Part shown: piece by piece, positions 25,561 to 34,539 of the stretch
Position numbering within the stretch: position 1 is the first letter of the stretch
Layout of the letters: the number at the start of each line of letters is the position of its first letter
Assembly: GCA_903892995.1 (NCBI GenBank)
Contig: CAITKP010000036.1
Span: 124,001-188,000, forward strand
DNA length: 64,000 nucleotides
Direction of reading: 5' to 3'
From: an uncultured Campylobacterales bacterium
GTDB taxonomy: Bacteria; Campylobacterota; Campylobacteria; Campylobacterales; Sulfurimonadaceae
The notes under the pieces: generated by a model
Told to the model about the DNA's origin: nothing
The model's database searches: none
What the model saw: only the letters and a program-made list of their open reading frames with translations
Made by a program: the position numbers and the translations under genes

Positions 25561-26448
25561 TTATCTACTCAATAGATCTCTCAAACTCGCTTTAGGATTT
25601 TTTCCCTCTAAGATATTATAAACTTCCGTTGCGATTGGAAGATATATTTTTTTCTCTTTTGCGATTACATGTAAAGCGTATGCTGTTCCAACGCCCTCTG
25701 CCACTTCACCTAGCTCTTTTATGATCTGCTCTTTTGATTTCCCATTTGCCAAACCAAGCCCGACTCTAAAGTTTCTTGACATTGTTGAGGAAGCTGTTAA
25801 AAAAAGATCTCCAGCACCGCTGAGTCCTATAAAACTCTCATCACGAGCACCGTAATTGTGTCCAAATCTTTGCATCTCTACAAGCCCACGGGAAATAAGA
25901 GAAGCCGCTGCATTTTTCCCAAGAGAGAGTCCCTCACATATCCCAGCAGCAATGGCAATAACATTTTTATAAGCACCCGCAACCTCTGCGCCCATCACAT
26001 CTGTTGATGTATATGTTTTGATAAAAGATGGAAAAAATGAGGCAAATTGTGCACTCAACTCCTCATTTTTAGAGTTGATCACCAAAGCGGTAGGAAGGGA
26101 TTGCATCACCTCTGTTGCAAAAGATGGGCCCGATAAAAAACAAACATTTTCTTCTGGAAGATACTCACTGTAAATCTCATTTAAAAACTTTCCACTGCTC
26201 GCTTCTATCCCCTTTGACGCTACAAGAATCTTTTGCCCGCTAAAGAGAAAGTTCTCTTTTAACCACTGAGAAATCTCTTGGGCAGGAATGGTAATCACCA
26301 AATACTCAAGTTGCAGTATCTCTTGCATCGGTATGAAATTTTTTATCTCTCTTGGAGTGCGTGAACTGATAAAAACATCATTTTTTTCTTCAAGTGCAAA
26401 ACTAAGCGCGCTGCCCCATTTTCCAGCTCCAATTACCCCTATTTTCAT
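25561..26448 (-). CDS. gpsA: glycerol-3-phosphate dehydrogenase [NAD(P)+]
   Basis: Makes sn-glycerol-3-phosphate from dihydroxyacetone phosphate for phospholipid synthesis. The 295 residues hold the Rossmann motif IGVIGAGKWGSAL at the N-terminus, LSGPSFATEVMQ in the centre, the catalytic lysine in GAYKNVIAIAAGICEGL (about 165) and LSGAGDLFLTASSTMSRN in the helical C-domain. Length is slightly short of the usual 330, as often in this phylum. It overlaps the RCK-type gene by four bases. Confidence 0.96.
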   Translation of the reverse strand: MKIGVIGAGKWGSALSFALEEKNDVFISSRTPREIKNFIPMQEILQLEYLVITIPAQEISQWLKENFLFSGQKILVASKGIEASSGKFLNEIYSEYLPEENVCFLSGPSFATEVMQSLPTALVINSKNEELSAQFASFFPSFIKTYTSTDVMGAEVAGAYKNVIAIAAGICEGLSLGKNAAASLISRGLVEMQRFGHNYGARDESFIGLSGAGDLFLTASSTMSRNFRVGLGLANGKSKEQIIKELGEVAEGVGTAYALHVIAKEKKIYLPIATEVYNILEGKNPKASLRDLLSR

Positions 26449-27146
26449 AACGTCTTACCTCTATATCTTGATTTAAAAACTTCTATATCATACTTAAAAC
26501 CGACGATTACTAAAATATCTCCCTCTTTTAAAGGCTCGTGATTCGCTTTTTTTGTATAAATAAATGAGGTGTCAAGGTTTGCACGGATTACTGCTAAAAT
26601 GATAAGTCCATATTTATATTTCCAATCCACATCTTCGATGTTTTCTCCAATAAATTCGGCATTTTTTGGGATACTCCATTGAGCGATTTTGAGTTCATTT
26701 TCAGCAAACAAAATAGTATTTAAGATTTCTGTCACTAATGGACGTTCTAATATCTCTGTGATAATATTGACCGTTGTTTGTGTGATGGGAATGATCTTAT
26801 TTGCTCCAGCCATTTTAAGCTTTCTTCCGCTCTCTTGGTCAGTTGAAAGAGCGATAATAAGTAACTTCTCAAAAGTAGCTCGAAGCGATATAGTCAAAAA
26901 TATATTTTGTGAACTCTCTTCAAGTGCACAAAAAACAATAAGTTTGTCTAAATCATACTCTGTCTCAAAAGTTGACCATTCATCCAAAAGATCAAATTTT
27001 GCAACCTTAAATCCCCTATCTTGTAAAAGTTTTTTATCCTCATCTTGTAGCACAAAAAGTGTAATATCACTATATTTTGTTTTGAGGCTTTGTGCTATCT
27101 CTAAAGCGAATTCATTGTAACCAAATATGACAGCAGATTTCATCAT
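26445..27146 (-). CDS. RCK/TrkA-type potassium channel regulatory protein
   Basis: A soluble 233-residue protein with a TrkA-N-like Rossmann domain (about 3-130) and a TrkA-C-like domain (about 150-230, ending LKEGDILVIVGFKYDIEVF). The usual GxGxxG is degenerate (FGYNEFALEIA), so nucleotide binding is uncertain. It overlaps the channel gene upstream by four bases. Having a separate RCK subunit beside a channel that already carries one suggests a hetero-oligomeric gating ring; this is inference. Confidence 0.82.
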   Translation of the reverse strand: MMKSAVIFGYNEFALEIAQSLKTKYSDITLFVLQDEDKKLLQDRGFKVAKFDLLDEWSTFETEYDLDKLIVFCALEESSQNIFLTISLRATFEKLLIIALSTDQESGRKLKMAGANKIIPITQTTVNIITEILERPLVTEILNTILFAENELKIAQWSIPKNAEFIGENIEDVDWKYKYGLIILAVIRANLDTSFIYTKKANHEPLKEGDILVIVGFKYDIEVFKSRYRGKTL

Positions 27147-28705
27147 CCCCCTTTTTTATGAAGATGTTTTTTAAACTCTTCGATAAATATATAATCGCCT
27201 ACAATTATCAAAAGATCACCCGTTTCCAAAAGAGTATTATCAAGAGGATTAAATAAAAAATTTTTACTAGAATTTTTATAAACCCCAAGCATTAAAAGTT
27301 TAAATTTTTGGCAATGCATCTCACTGAGGTCTCCATGATAACGCAGCATAATCTCATCTACTAATATCTCAGAAATCCCAATTCCATTCGTTGCTGAACG
27401 CAGAGCATGAATAAGCTCAAAAGCAACAGGCTGACCAATATACTCTTTGGCTATAAGACCTATAAACTCTTGAGAATAGATGATCTTATTGACTCCTGCC
27501 ATCTCAAATTTTTTGTGATTATTTTTTGACTGAAGCGTTGAAATAATCTCAACATGTTTTGTAATAGAGCGTACAGTCAAAGTCGTATAGATATTTTCCA
27601 CATCACTCTCATCCAAACATAAAACCGCCTTCACTTGTGTAGCAAAATCAATTTTCAAATCCTCGTAAGTGCTTAAAAGACCTGAATCGAAGGCAAAAGC
27701 TCTCAGTCCATCTCGCAGTGCTTCTTTTACATGTACTGGATTTTTTTCTAAAACGATTATATTGGAGCCACTGTTTTTGAGTTTTAATGCTACTTGACGA
27801 CCGATCTCTTTATACCCGCAAACTAAATAGATTTTCTTTAATTTGGAGATATCCTCAATACTTTTAATCTCTTTTATCTCTTCAATCTTTTCTGTGAATG
27901 CAGAAACGAACAAAGAGGTCGTAAATGCCATAACAGCCACTCCAGATAGGATTACAAAAATTGCAACAACTCTTCCAGCTTCACTCACAGGTACAACGTC
28001 GCCATACCCAACTGTTGACATAGTAACAATAGACCAGTAAAAAGCATCAAAAAGAGTCCTCACCTCCGATAATGGATTGTGCGCTTCCATAACATAAACT
28101 AAAACGGAGGAAACAAAGACAATAATTGAAGCAAATATACCAAGCGTCAAAAATTCAAACTGTTTTGATGCCAAGACAGAAGCAAATGTTTTCACACTTC
28201 TTGTATATCGAAAAAGTTTAAAGATTCGAAAAAGAATAAAAATGCGCAGCAATCTCAGTTCATGGAAAAATGGAACAATTGCTAGAAGGTCGATAAGTGA
28301 GCTAATAGAGCGGATATGTGTAAACTTTGATACTAAAACTTTATAAAGTGCATGTCTGAGTCGAAACTCTCTTGAGAGAGTAATGTCTTTTTCATACTGA
28401 ACGATAATAATCGATGTCACACTCTCATGAAGCCACAAACGAACAACATACTCAACCATAAAAACAATAGAGATCACATAATCATTGAAAAATTTTATAT
28501 CTGGTTGAACGTTTGATTTTACTTCTCTAATCAAAATAAAAACGCTTGAAAAGATAAGAAAAATCATAAAAAAGTCAACATACTTTTTATATTTATACTG
28601 ATCATTCTCAAAAAAATTATAAAAGGTATGTTTTAAATGCGCATATCTATCTGAACCGTTTAGGGCATAAACAGCTCCAATAAATAAACGCTTGAAGATG
28701 TGCAT
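27143..28705 (-). CDS. voltage-sensor-type potassium channel with RCK domain
   Basis: A 520-residue channel. The N-terminal half has six membrane segments, with an S4-like helix rich in arginine and lysine (about 151-169, RLLRIFILFRIFKLFRYTR). The pore loop is FYWSIVTMSTVGYGDVVP, with the selectivity filter TVGYGD at 231-236. From about 290 comes an RCK/TrkA-N domain (IYLVCGYKEIGRQVALKL, lacking the middle glycine of GxGxxG) and a TrkA-C domain ending ETGDLLIIVGDYIFIEEF. It is likely the counterpart of the HpKchA channel of Helicobacter. Confidence 0.9.
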   Translation of the reverse strand: MHIFKRLFIGAVYALNGSDRYAHLKHTFYNFFENDQYKYKKYVDFFMIFLIFSSVFILIREVKSNVQPDIKFFNDYVISIVFMVEYVVRLWLHESVTSIIIVQYEKDITLSREFRLRHALYKVLVSKFTHIRSISSLIDLLAIVPFFHELRLLRIFILFRIFKLFRYTRSVKTFASVLASKQFEFLTLGIFASIIVFVSSVLVYVMEAHNPLSEVRTLFDAFYWSIVTMSTVGYGDVVPVSEAGRVVAIFVILSGVAVMAFTTSLFVSAFTEKIEEIKEIKSIEDISKLKKIYLVCGYKEIGRQVALKLKNSGSNIIVLEKNPVHVKEALRDGLRAFAFDSGLLSTYEDLKIDFATQVKAVLCLDESDVENIYTTLTVRSITKHVEIISTLQSKNNHKKFEMAGVNKIIYSQEFIGLIAKEYIGQPVAFELIHALRSATNGIGISEILVDEIMLRYHGDLSEMHCQKFKLLMLGVYKNSSKNFLFNPLDNTLLETGDLLIIVGDYIFIEEFKKHLHKKGG

Positions 28706-28706
28706 A

Positions 28707-30131
28707 TTAGCTGAGCTTAGACTTTAAGAGATCATTCACAGCTTGAGGATTTGCACTTCCTTTTGAAACTTTCATAATCTGTCCTACAAAAAAACCAAAG
28801 AGTTTATCTTTACCGCTTCTATATTCTGCGACTTTATCTTGATTTGCATTGAGTATTTCATCAATCATCGCTTCAATCGCGCCTGTATCACTCACCTGTT
28901 TGAGACCGAGTTTCTCGATTGCATCATCAACGCTGCTCTCATTTTCCATCAAATAATCAAGTACATCTTTTGCAGCTTTTCCGCTGATAGTGTTATCTTC
29001 AATACGTTTTACAATAGTGCCTAGTTTTTTTGCATCAACTGGAGAGTTCTCAACGCTCATGCCGCCTTTAAGGCGACCAAGAAGTTCAACACTGAGCCAT
29101 GTAACCGCATTTTTTGCGCTTATTCCCTCTTGCATCATCTCTTCAAAAAACTTTGCCATCTCTAAAGCTGAAGTGATAACAGATGCATTATATTCATTCA
29201 TTCCATATTCATTTACAAAACGAAGCTTTTTCTCATCTGGAAGTTCTGGGATCTGCGTCGCAATCGCATACATCTCATCTGTTACAACAGCTTTAAGCAA
29301 ATCAGGCTCTGGAAAATAGCGATAATCCGCTGCTTCTTCTTTACCGCGCATACTTCTTGTTTCTTGTTTTGCTTGATCAAACAAACGTGTTTCTTGAACG
29401 ATCTCTTTCTCATAAACACCATCTTCCCAAGCCTCTTTTTGACGAAGGACTTCAAGTTCTATGGCTTTTTGAATAAATCTAAATGAGTTGATGTTTTTGA
29501 TCTCAACGCGAGTATAAAGCTTCTCATCCCCTTTTGGACGGATAGAGACGTTTACATCCACACGAAATGAGCCCTCTTGCATATTTGCATCACTGATATC
29601 TAAGTATCTTACAATTGAGTGAAGCTTTTTAAGGTATAAAATCGCTTCCTCCGCACTTCTCATGTCCGGCTCTGAAACGATCTCTAAAAGTGGCGTTCCT
29701 GCACGGTTTAAGTCCACTTTTGAGATATCGCCATCATGGATATTTTTTCCAGCATCCGCTTCGATGTGCGCACGGTTGATACCAATGATCTTTTTGCTTC
29801 CATCTTCAAAATCGATCTCTAGCTTTCCATGTTCAACAATAGGCGTGTAAAGTTGAGTGATCTGATAAGCCGACGGGCTATCTGGATAAAAATAGCTTTT
29901 GCGGTCAAAGTAAGATGTTCTATTGATGGTCGCACCAATAGCTGTTCCAAACATCACCGCTTTTTTTAAGACCTCTTTATTTAAAACAGGAAGAGCTCCA
30001 GGAAGTGCTAAACATGTTGGACATGTGTTCGTGTTTTGCTGGTGGTTAAAACTTGTTGGGCATGAGCAAAAAAGTTTTGTATTTGTGTTGAGTTGGACGT
30101 GGACTTCAAGTCCTATGACTGTTTCGAACAT
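28707..30131 (-). CDS. gatB: aspartyl/glutamyl-tRNA amidotransferase subunit B
   Basis: The tRNA-binding kinase subunit of GatCAB, which converts Glu-tRNA-Gln and Asp-tRNA-Asn to their amides in organisms lacking GlnRS or AsnRS. The 474 residues start with [18 protein letters not shown], have the zinc cysteines CSCPTSF and NTCPTC (C22, C24 and the pair near C38-C41), then [17 protein letters not shown], and end with a helical YqeY-like tail ([13 protein letters not shown]). It stands between the channel gene and a ThiE-like gene; gatA and gatC are not in the window. Confidence 0.97.
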   Translation of the reverse strand: MFETVIGLEVHVQLNTNTKLFCSCPTSFNHQQNTNTCPTCLALPGALPVLNKEVLKKAVMFGTAIGATINRTSYFDRKSYFYPDSPSAYQITQLYTPIVEHGKLEIDFEDGSKKIIGINRAHIEADAGKNIHDGDISKVDLNRAGTPLLEIVSEPDMRSAEEAILYLKKLHSIVRYLDISDANMQEGSFRVDVNVSIRPKGDEKLYTRVEIKNINSFRFIQKAIELEVLRQKEAWEDGVYEKEIVQETRLFDQAKQETRSMRGKEEAADYRYFPEPDLLKAVVTDEMYAIATQIPELPDEKKLRFVNEYGMNEYNASVITSALEMAKFFEEMMQEGISAKNAVTWLSVELLGRLKGGMSVENSPVDAKKLGTIVKRIEDNTISGKAAKDVLDYLMENESSVDDAIEKLGLKQVSDTGAIEAMIDEILNANQDKVAEYRSGKDKLFGFFVGQIMKVSKGSANPQAVNDLLKSKLS

Positions 30132-30144
30132 TCTTTTGTAAACC

Positions 30145-30696
30145 TTATATAAATTTTCTTATCGATGCATAAGCAAACACTCCGCAAGATGCTACAGCTT
30201 CAATCTGTTCATCTGTTGTTATGCCACCTAGTGCAATTATTTTGGTATTTATTTTACCTACAATTTCTTTTAAAGGAGCTAAACCCTTTGGCTCTCCCTT
30301 GTTTGGAGAGGTAAATATCGGACTAAAAGTCACGGCATCTGCTCCAAAAGAGTTTGCTGCTTCGCTCTCTTTTAAATTATGTGTGCTTATTACAACAAAG
30401 AGTCCCAATTTTTTTGCATCTTTTATAAGATCAAACTGAGTAGAGTTGAGATGCACACCAAAAGCGCCCAACTTGTATGCCAATTTATAATCTTGATGCA
30501 AAAGTGCTAAAACATTTTTTTGCTTACATGTAAACAAAAATTCTCGTGCAAAAAGTTCATAATTGGGATTTTTTTTATCTCGATAAAGAGCAAAATCGAC
30601 GCTATTTTTATCGATTATGGATGTAAGTGTCTGAGTAAAACTGTTAAGATCATTCCCGTAAAAATCGGGATCAGTTATCAAGTAACTTTTGATCAT
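30145..30696 (-). CDS. ThiE/TenI-family protein, exact role uncertain
   Basis: A 183-residue TIM-barrel protein, shorter than the usual 210 of ThiE. It keeps [10 protein letters not shown], the GAFGVHL strand, [20 protein letters not shown] and the C-terminal [12 protein letters not shown] phosphate-binding loop. The ThiE motifs QLRxK, ND and GQxDL are altered (ALYRDK, LLHQDY, LNSTQFD), which fits TenI-like thiazole tautomerases or a divergent thiamine phosphate synthase. It overlaps the small membrane protein upstream by 26 bases and precedes gatB. Confidence 0.75.
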   Translation of the reverse strand: MIKSYLITDPDFYGNDLNSFTQTLTSIIDKNSVDFALYRDKKNPNYELFAREFLFTCKQKNVLALLHQDYKLAYKLGAFGVHLNSTQFDLIKDAKKLGLFVVISTHNLKESEAANSFGADAVTFSPIFTSPNKGEPKGLAPLKEIVGKINTKIIALGGITTDEQIEAVASCGVFAYASIRKFI

Positions 30697-30952
30697 TGAA
30701 ATTTTTTTCTATTCTTTGTAATATCTCTGTCTGTTTCTTTTGTTCATCCAAAACTTCTCTTTTTATTTTGAGTGAGTCTATAAGTAAAAGAACAACTAAA
30801 GAGAGAAAAATAAAAACAAAACTGACAGATAATGCTTGAGAAAGTCCAAAGGAGAGAAAAAATGTAAATGTAGCAAAAGTGCCCAATAGAACAAATGCTA
30901 TTGAAGCACCATGCAAGAAACTAAGTATTCTATTAAATAAAGATTCTTGCAT
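30671..30952 (-). CDS. small two-span membrane protein, unknown
   Basis: A 93-residue protein with two hydrophobic segments (about 15-36 and 38-62) and a charged C-terminal helix with heptad character (DEQKKQTEILQRIEKNF). Its 3' end overlaps the ThiE-like gene and it starts 11 bases after the atpB stop, so it may share the atpB transcript. No family is recognised. Confidence 0.7.
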   Translation of the reverse strand: MQESLFNRILSFLHGASIAFVLLGTFATFTFFLSFGLSQALSVSFVFIFLSLVVLLLIDSLKIKREVLDEQKKQTEILQRIEKNFNDQKLLDN

Positions 30953-30963
30953 GAAAGAGGTTT

Positions 30964-31641
30964 TTAGTGATCTTCAGAAATTGCGATCGCTCCGCCAAGG
31001 TAAACGTATGTAAGCATCATAAAAATGAACGCTTGCAAGAATGCCATGAACGTAAGCAATGCAAATGGGATAATCGGCAAGAACCAAGGTGCAAGCATAA
31101 GGATTACCATCAAGAACATATCATCACCTTTAACGTTTCCAAAAAGACGGAAGCTCAAAGAGATGATACGAGAGATATGAGAAACGATCTCGATTGGGAA
31201 CATTAACCATGCTAACCACCAAACAGGACCCATAAAGTGTGCAAAATACGTGACAACACCATTACGGCGAATACCCTCGAAGTTGTAGTAAAAGAACACT
31301 AAAAGTGCCAATGCTAAGGTAAAGTTTAATGAAGCAGATGGCGCTTCAAAACCAGGAATAACACCGATAAGGTTAGCAACACCAACAAATAAACCGATTG
31401 TAGCTACAAGCGGAAGATAACGACGAGACTCTTCGTGACCCATAACGTCTGCGCCCATTGAAACTACACCACTTAGGTATGCCTCAAATACATTTTGAGT
31501 TCCTGTTGGAATCAAACGTAAGTTTGCCATAGCAACCTTTGCTAAAATAAGCACGATCACAGCTGTTAAAAGCATGTGTGTGATAAAAATGAACGTATGG
31601 TCTTCTGAAATCAAACCAAAAAAAGTAAATAATTCACCCAT
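30964..31641 (-). CDS. atpB: F1Fo ATP synthase subunit a
   Basis: The proton-channel subunit of Fo, 225 residues from the ATG at 31641 (AGGGG about ten bases upstream). The longer frame to 31686 would add residues spanning the promoter, so it is rejected. Several membrane helices are visible; the essential arginine lies in [20 protein letters not shown] and the C-terminal helix carries [22 protein letters not shown]. As in other Campylobacterota it is separated from the other atp genes, here by about 13 kb. Confidence 0.96.
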   Translation of the reverse strand: MGELFTFFGLISEDHTFIFITHMLLTAVIVLILAKVAMANLRLIPTGTQNVFEAYLSGVVSMGADVMGHEESRRYLPLVATIGLFVGVANLIGVIPGFEAPSASLNFTLALALLVFFYYNFEGIRRNGVVTYFAHFMGPVWWLAWLMFPIEIVSHISRIISLSFRLFGNVKGDDMFLMVILMLAPWFLPIIPFALLTFMAFLQAFIFMMLTYVYLGGAIAISEDH

Positions 31642-31674
31642 TTGTGTATGCCCCTGTCTTGAAATAATGGCGAG

Positions 31675-31680
31675 ATTATA
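31675..31680 (-). promoter_or_regulatory. -10 box of atpB
   Basis: On the minus strand TATAAT in GCACTATAATCTCGCC, about 34 bases before the atpB ATG at 31641. It is divergent from the flavoprotein promoter 85 bases away. Confidence 0.6.
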
Positions 31681-31696
31681 GTGCAACTTGCATTAA

Positions 31697-31760
31697 ATTA
31701 ATCTTTTTAAACACCTGAGTAAAAAAGTAAAAGAGTTATAGGGAGATAAAAAAGATTAAT
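31697..31760. repeat. 12-base inverted repeat between divergent promoters
   Basis: ATTAATCTTTTT at 31697-31708 and AAAAAGATTAAT at 31749-31760 are perfect reverse complements, 40 bases apart, between the -10 boxes of atpB and the BaiN-type gene. It could be a pair of operator half-sites or a DNA loop; an RNA stem in either leader is excluded because both arms lie upstream of the transcription starts. Confidence 0.6.
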
Positions 31761-31764
31761 AAGC

Positions 31765-31770
31765 TATAAT
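31765..31770 (+). promoter_or_regulatory. -10 box placing transcription start on the ATG (leaderless candidate)
   Basis: TATAAT ends six bases before the ATG at 31777, so the expected transcription start coincides with the A of the start codon, and there is no Shine-Dalgarno sequence between them. Confidence 0.55.
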
Positions 31771-31776
31771 CTTATC

Positions 31777-33012
31777 ATGAAAAAAGTAGCTATTATCGGG
31801 GCTGGCGCAGCGGGTTTGAGTGCGGCAGTAACCCTTGCAAGATTTGGTTTTGCAGTTGATGTTTTTGAGAAAAATGCAAAAAATGCAAAAAAAATCCTCG
31901 TCTCTGGAAACGGACATTGCAATATCACAAACAGATTTTTAGATAGTTCTAAATATATCAGTGAAAATCCGAACTTCATAGAACCCACACTCAAACGCTT
32001 TGGATATCACGAACTTGAACGCTTTATGAACTCTATTGGAATTCTCTTTAATACAAAAGATGATGGACGCACTTTTCCACTTTCTTATGAAGCCTCAAGT
32101 GTTGTGCGGGCTTTTGAAGAGACCCTCTCGCATCTGAATGTCACTATTTTCAATGAGTGTAAAATTGATTCTATCCAAAAAAAGAACAGTTTTACGCTTA
32201 CATGTAAAGATAAAAATTATAGTGCTTACGATGCCCTTATCGTAGCAACGGGACTGCTTGCTTATCCTCAACTTGGCGGATGCGATGATGGCGTGCATTT
32301 TGCGCACTCTTTTGGACATACAAGCATCGAGACTTACCCTTCACTTGTAGGACTGCATCTGGATTCTTTTAGACATGAAGAACTCGCAGGAGTAAAAGTT
32401 GAGGGAGAGGTCACGCTTTTTATTGATGGATTTAGGGAAAAAACTATGCAAGGCGATATCCTTTTTACAAAATATGGAGTTTCAGGACTTGCGATTTTTG
32501 ATATCTCACAAATCGCTTCAAAAGCGCTCATCGATTTTTGTAATGTAGAAATATCACTCAATCTTTTAAAAAATTTCAACCCGCAATCTTTATCAACGCA
32601 GATTTTAAATCTTTGCAAGGCACTTCCTGAGAATAAAATCTCTACTGTTTTGGGCGCTATTTTACCAGCTAAATTAGCGTCTGCTGTTTTAAAAGAATCC
32701 AAAATTGAGACGCATACAAAAGCCTTACATGTAAACACTAAAATGATTAAAACGCTTATTAACAGATTGCAAAACTGGAGATTTAAAGTGAGTGATACGC
32801 ATGGTTTTTCTCATGCAGAGGTGTGTGGCGGCGGAGTCAATACACTTGAAATAGATGAAAAAAGTTTTGAATCAAAAAAGGTAAAAAATCTCTATTTTAT
32901 CGGAGAAGTTTTAGATGTTTTAGGCGAGCGAGGCGGATACAATTTTCAGTTTGCCTTTAGCTCTGGAATCCTTTGTGCAGAGGCAATATCGAAAGATTTT
33001 CTATCAAAATAA
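31777..33012 (+). CDS. BaiN/HI0933-type FAD-dependent oxidoreductase
   Basis: A 411-residue flavoprotein. The dinucleotide-binding motif is VAIIGAGAAGLSAAVTLARFG at the N-terminus, followed by VSGNGHCNITNRF, a family-specific FAD contact, and near the C-terminus HAEVCGGGVNT, LYFIGEVLDVLGERGGYNFQFAFSSG that binds FAD. Family members reduce carbon-carbon double bonds (for example in bile acid metabolism) or are uncharacterised; the substrate here is unknown. The ATG follows a -10 box directly, so the mRNA is probably leaderless. Two palindrome copies are in the coding region. Confidence 0.9.
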   Translation: MKKVAIIGAGAAGLSAAVTLARFGFAVDVFEKNAKNAKKILVSGNGHCNITNRFLDSSKYISENPNFIEPTLKRFGYHELERFMNSIGILFNTKDDGRTFPLSYEASSVVRAFEETLSHLNVTIFNECKIDSIQKKNSFTLTCKDKNYSAYDALIVATGLLAYPQLGGCDDGVHFAHSFGHTSIETYPSLVGLHLDSFRHEELAGVKVEGEVTLFIDGFREKTMQGDILFTKYGVSGLAIFDISQIASKALIDFCNVEISLNLLKNFNPQSLSTQILNLCKALPENKISTVLGAILPAKLASAVLKESKIETHTKALHVNTKMIKTLINRLQNWRFKVSDTHGFSHAEVCGGGVNTLEIDEKSFESKKVKNLYFIGEVLDVLGERGGYNFQFAFSSGILCAEAISKDFLSK

Positions 33013-33056
33013 AATTATTTATTCAACTCATTTAATAACTATTTTTAAAACTCGAC

Positions 33057-33062
33057 TATAAT
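33057..33062 (+). promoter_or_regulatory. -10 box of the EI24-type gene
   Basis: TATAAT in CGACTATAATTGCGCG, which would give a leader of about 66 bases ending in GGAG and the TTG start. Confidence 0.5.
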
Positions 33063-33134
33063 TGCGCGAAATTATGTGCTGAGTTTAAAATCCCTCACAG
33101 AATTAAAATTAAATGAAAAACTATGGAGTAAACC

Positions 33135-33935
33135 TTGAATCAAGATAATATATTTATCACTAGTATCAAAGATTTTTTTTCATTTCGTATGATAAAGTTT
33201 TCTATTGCACCCTTTTTTATAACACTTTTACTCATTTACACTATTGTTTTTTCATTTGCACATATAACCCTCAGAGACCTTCGTCACGCTTCTTTACATG
33301 TACAACAATCACAAACAACTATTGTCGATGGTTTAGAAAATATTGATACAAGCGCGCTTGATCTGCAAGGTTCTTCTCTTACAAACTTCTTTATGAGTCA
33401 TGCTTTCACATCTTGGGTCGCAACTTTTTTTGTGTACACTATGGGAAGTATGCTTGCCCTTGTTGTAACGATTTTTATCTCTCTTTTAGTCGTCACATTT
33501 TTAACCCCTCATATTCTCAAAAATATTCATAAACTCCATTATAGTGACCTCGAAATAGGCGATGATGAAAATATTTTTTGGGCAATTTTGAAAATATTTC
33601 GATGGTTTGTAATCATGCTTGGGATGTTTTTGCTTTTTATCCCTTTTTACTTTGTGCCTGTTTTAAATGTGATTATGTTCAATCTGCCAATGTACTACTT
33701 TTTCCATAAAATACTCACTTATGATGTAGCGTCTCACATCTGTACAAAAAATGAGTATAAAAAAATTATGTTTTTCTCAGGCACAGAGATACGAATCAAG
33801 ACCTTTATTCTCTATCTTGTTTCTCTTATCCCTTTTGCGATTCTTTTTGCTGGAGTTTTTTACATTATTTTTATGGGGCATACCTATTTTAGGGAGACAA
33901 AAGAGTTAAGAGAGAGTGGCAATCACTCTTTCTAG
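33135..33935 (+). CDS. EI24-domain membrane protein (CysZ-like)
   Basis: A 266-residue integral membrane protein with four main hydrophobic segments (about 20-46, 95-130, 154-190 and 225-250). The layout, with FYFVPVLNVIMFNLPMYYFFHKILTYDV in the middle, matches the EI24/CysZ family; CysZ is a sulfate transporter, but the Campylobacterota members are not characterised. The start is TTG with GGAG six bases upstream. The 3' end overlaps the convergent YigZ gene by 30 bases. Confidence 0.82.
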   Translation: MNQDNIFITSIKDFFSFRMIKFSIAPFFITLLLIYTIVFSFAHITLRDLRHASLHVQQSQTTIVDGLENIDTSALDLQGSSLTNFFMSHAFTSWVATFFVYTMGSMLALVVTIFISLLVVTFLTPHILKNIHKLHYSDLEIGDDENIFWAILKIFRWFVIMLGMFLLFIPFYFVPVLNVIMFNLPMYYFFHKILTYDVASHICTKNEYKKIMFFSGTEIRIKTFILYLVSLIPFAILFAGVFYIIFMGHTYFRETKELRESGNHSF

Positions 33936-34481
33936 CGCTACATGTAAAGCTTTTAAACTCTCTTGCTCCGCTTGAATTTTAAAGCGTACTTCTGCTTCAA
34001 AAAACTTCTCAACAACGCTCACGCCTAATTTAGAGCATTCATACTCCACTCTTCCCATATCGCTATATGAAAATGAGATCATCTGGCATATCTCTTTTTT
34101 ATAAAGATGCAACTGTGCTATCCTAACCGCCATATTGACAGCATCACTGTAAGCACGCACAAGTCCGCCTGTGCCTAGCTTTGTACCTCCAAAATAACGC
34201 ACAACGATAACAGCTGCATTGATCAGTTCATTTCCCTGCAAAACACAGAGTGTAGGTTTTCCCGAAGTTCCCTTTGGCTCGCCATCATCGTTTGAGTTTT
34301 CAACGATTTGGTCAAACTCATTGAGGTAGCGGTAAGATGTCACAAAATGGCGTGCTTTTGGATGCTCCGCTTTGAGAGCAGCTAACAACTCATCATAAGA
34401 TTTATACGGGATAAGATGCGCTATAAATTTTGATTGTTTTTCTTCGTAAGTCGCGGTAAAATGGGAGGTGATATAAAACAT
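33906..34481 (-). CDS. YigZ/IMPACT family protein
   Basis: A 191-residue cytosolic protein. The family core is seen in KQSKFIAHLIPYKSYDELLAAL, HFVTSYRYL, NSNDDGEPKGTSGKP and VVRYFGGTKLGTGGLVRAYSDAV; a DUF1949-like domain follows. In yeast and mammals the family controls Gcn2 and translation; the bacterial function is unresolved. The 3' end overlaps EI24, and the 58 bases before the start hold three copies of the dispersed palindrome. Confidence 0.93.
   Translation of the reverse strand: MFYITSHFTATYEEKQSKFIAHLIPYKSYDELLAALKAEHPKARHFVTSYRYLNEFDQIVENSNDDGEPKGTSGKPTLCVLQGNELINAAVIVVRYFGGTKLGTGGLVRAYSDAVNMAVRIAQLHLYKKEICQMISFSYSDMGRVEYECSKLGVSVVEKFFEAEVRFKIQAEQESLKALHVALERVIATLS
33913..33929. 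terminator. hairpin in the convergent EI24/YigZ overlap
   Basis: AGAGTG, loop GCAAT, CACTCT, followed on the plus strand by TTTCT. It lies inside both reading frames near their ends and could terminate EI24 transcription. Confidence 0.35.
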
Positions 34482-34489
34482 TATAATGC

Positions 34490-34533
34490 TTACATGTAGA
34501 GATGTTTACATGTAAGAAAATGCTTACATGTAA
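34490..34533. repeat. cluster of three TACATGTA palindromes
   Basis: TTACATGTAG (34490), TTACATGTAA (34506) and TTACATGTAA (34524) have centres 16 and 18 bases apart. They fill most of the gap between the yebC stop and the yigZ start, the densest cluster in the window. Any two copies can pair to make a hairpin in RNA. Confidence 0.85.
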
Positions 34534-34539
34534 GGGTTT

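Noticed and set aside
30120-30700. thiamine riboswitch before the ThiE-like gene
   Set aside because: The gene starts inside the preceding membrane protein gene, leaving no room for a leader, and no THI-box pattern is seen.
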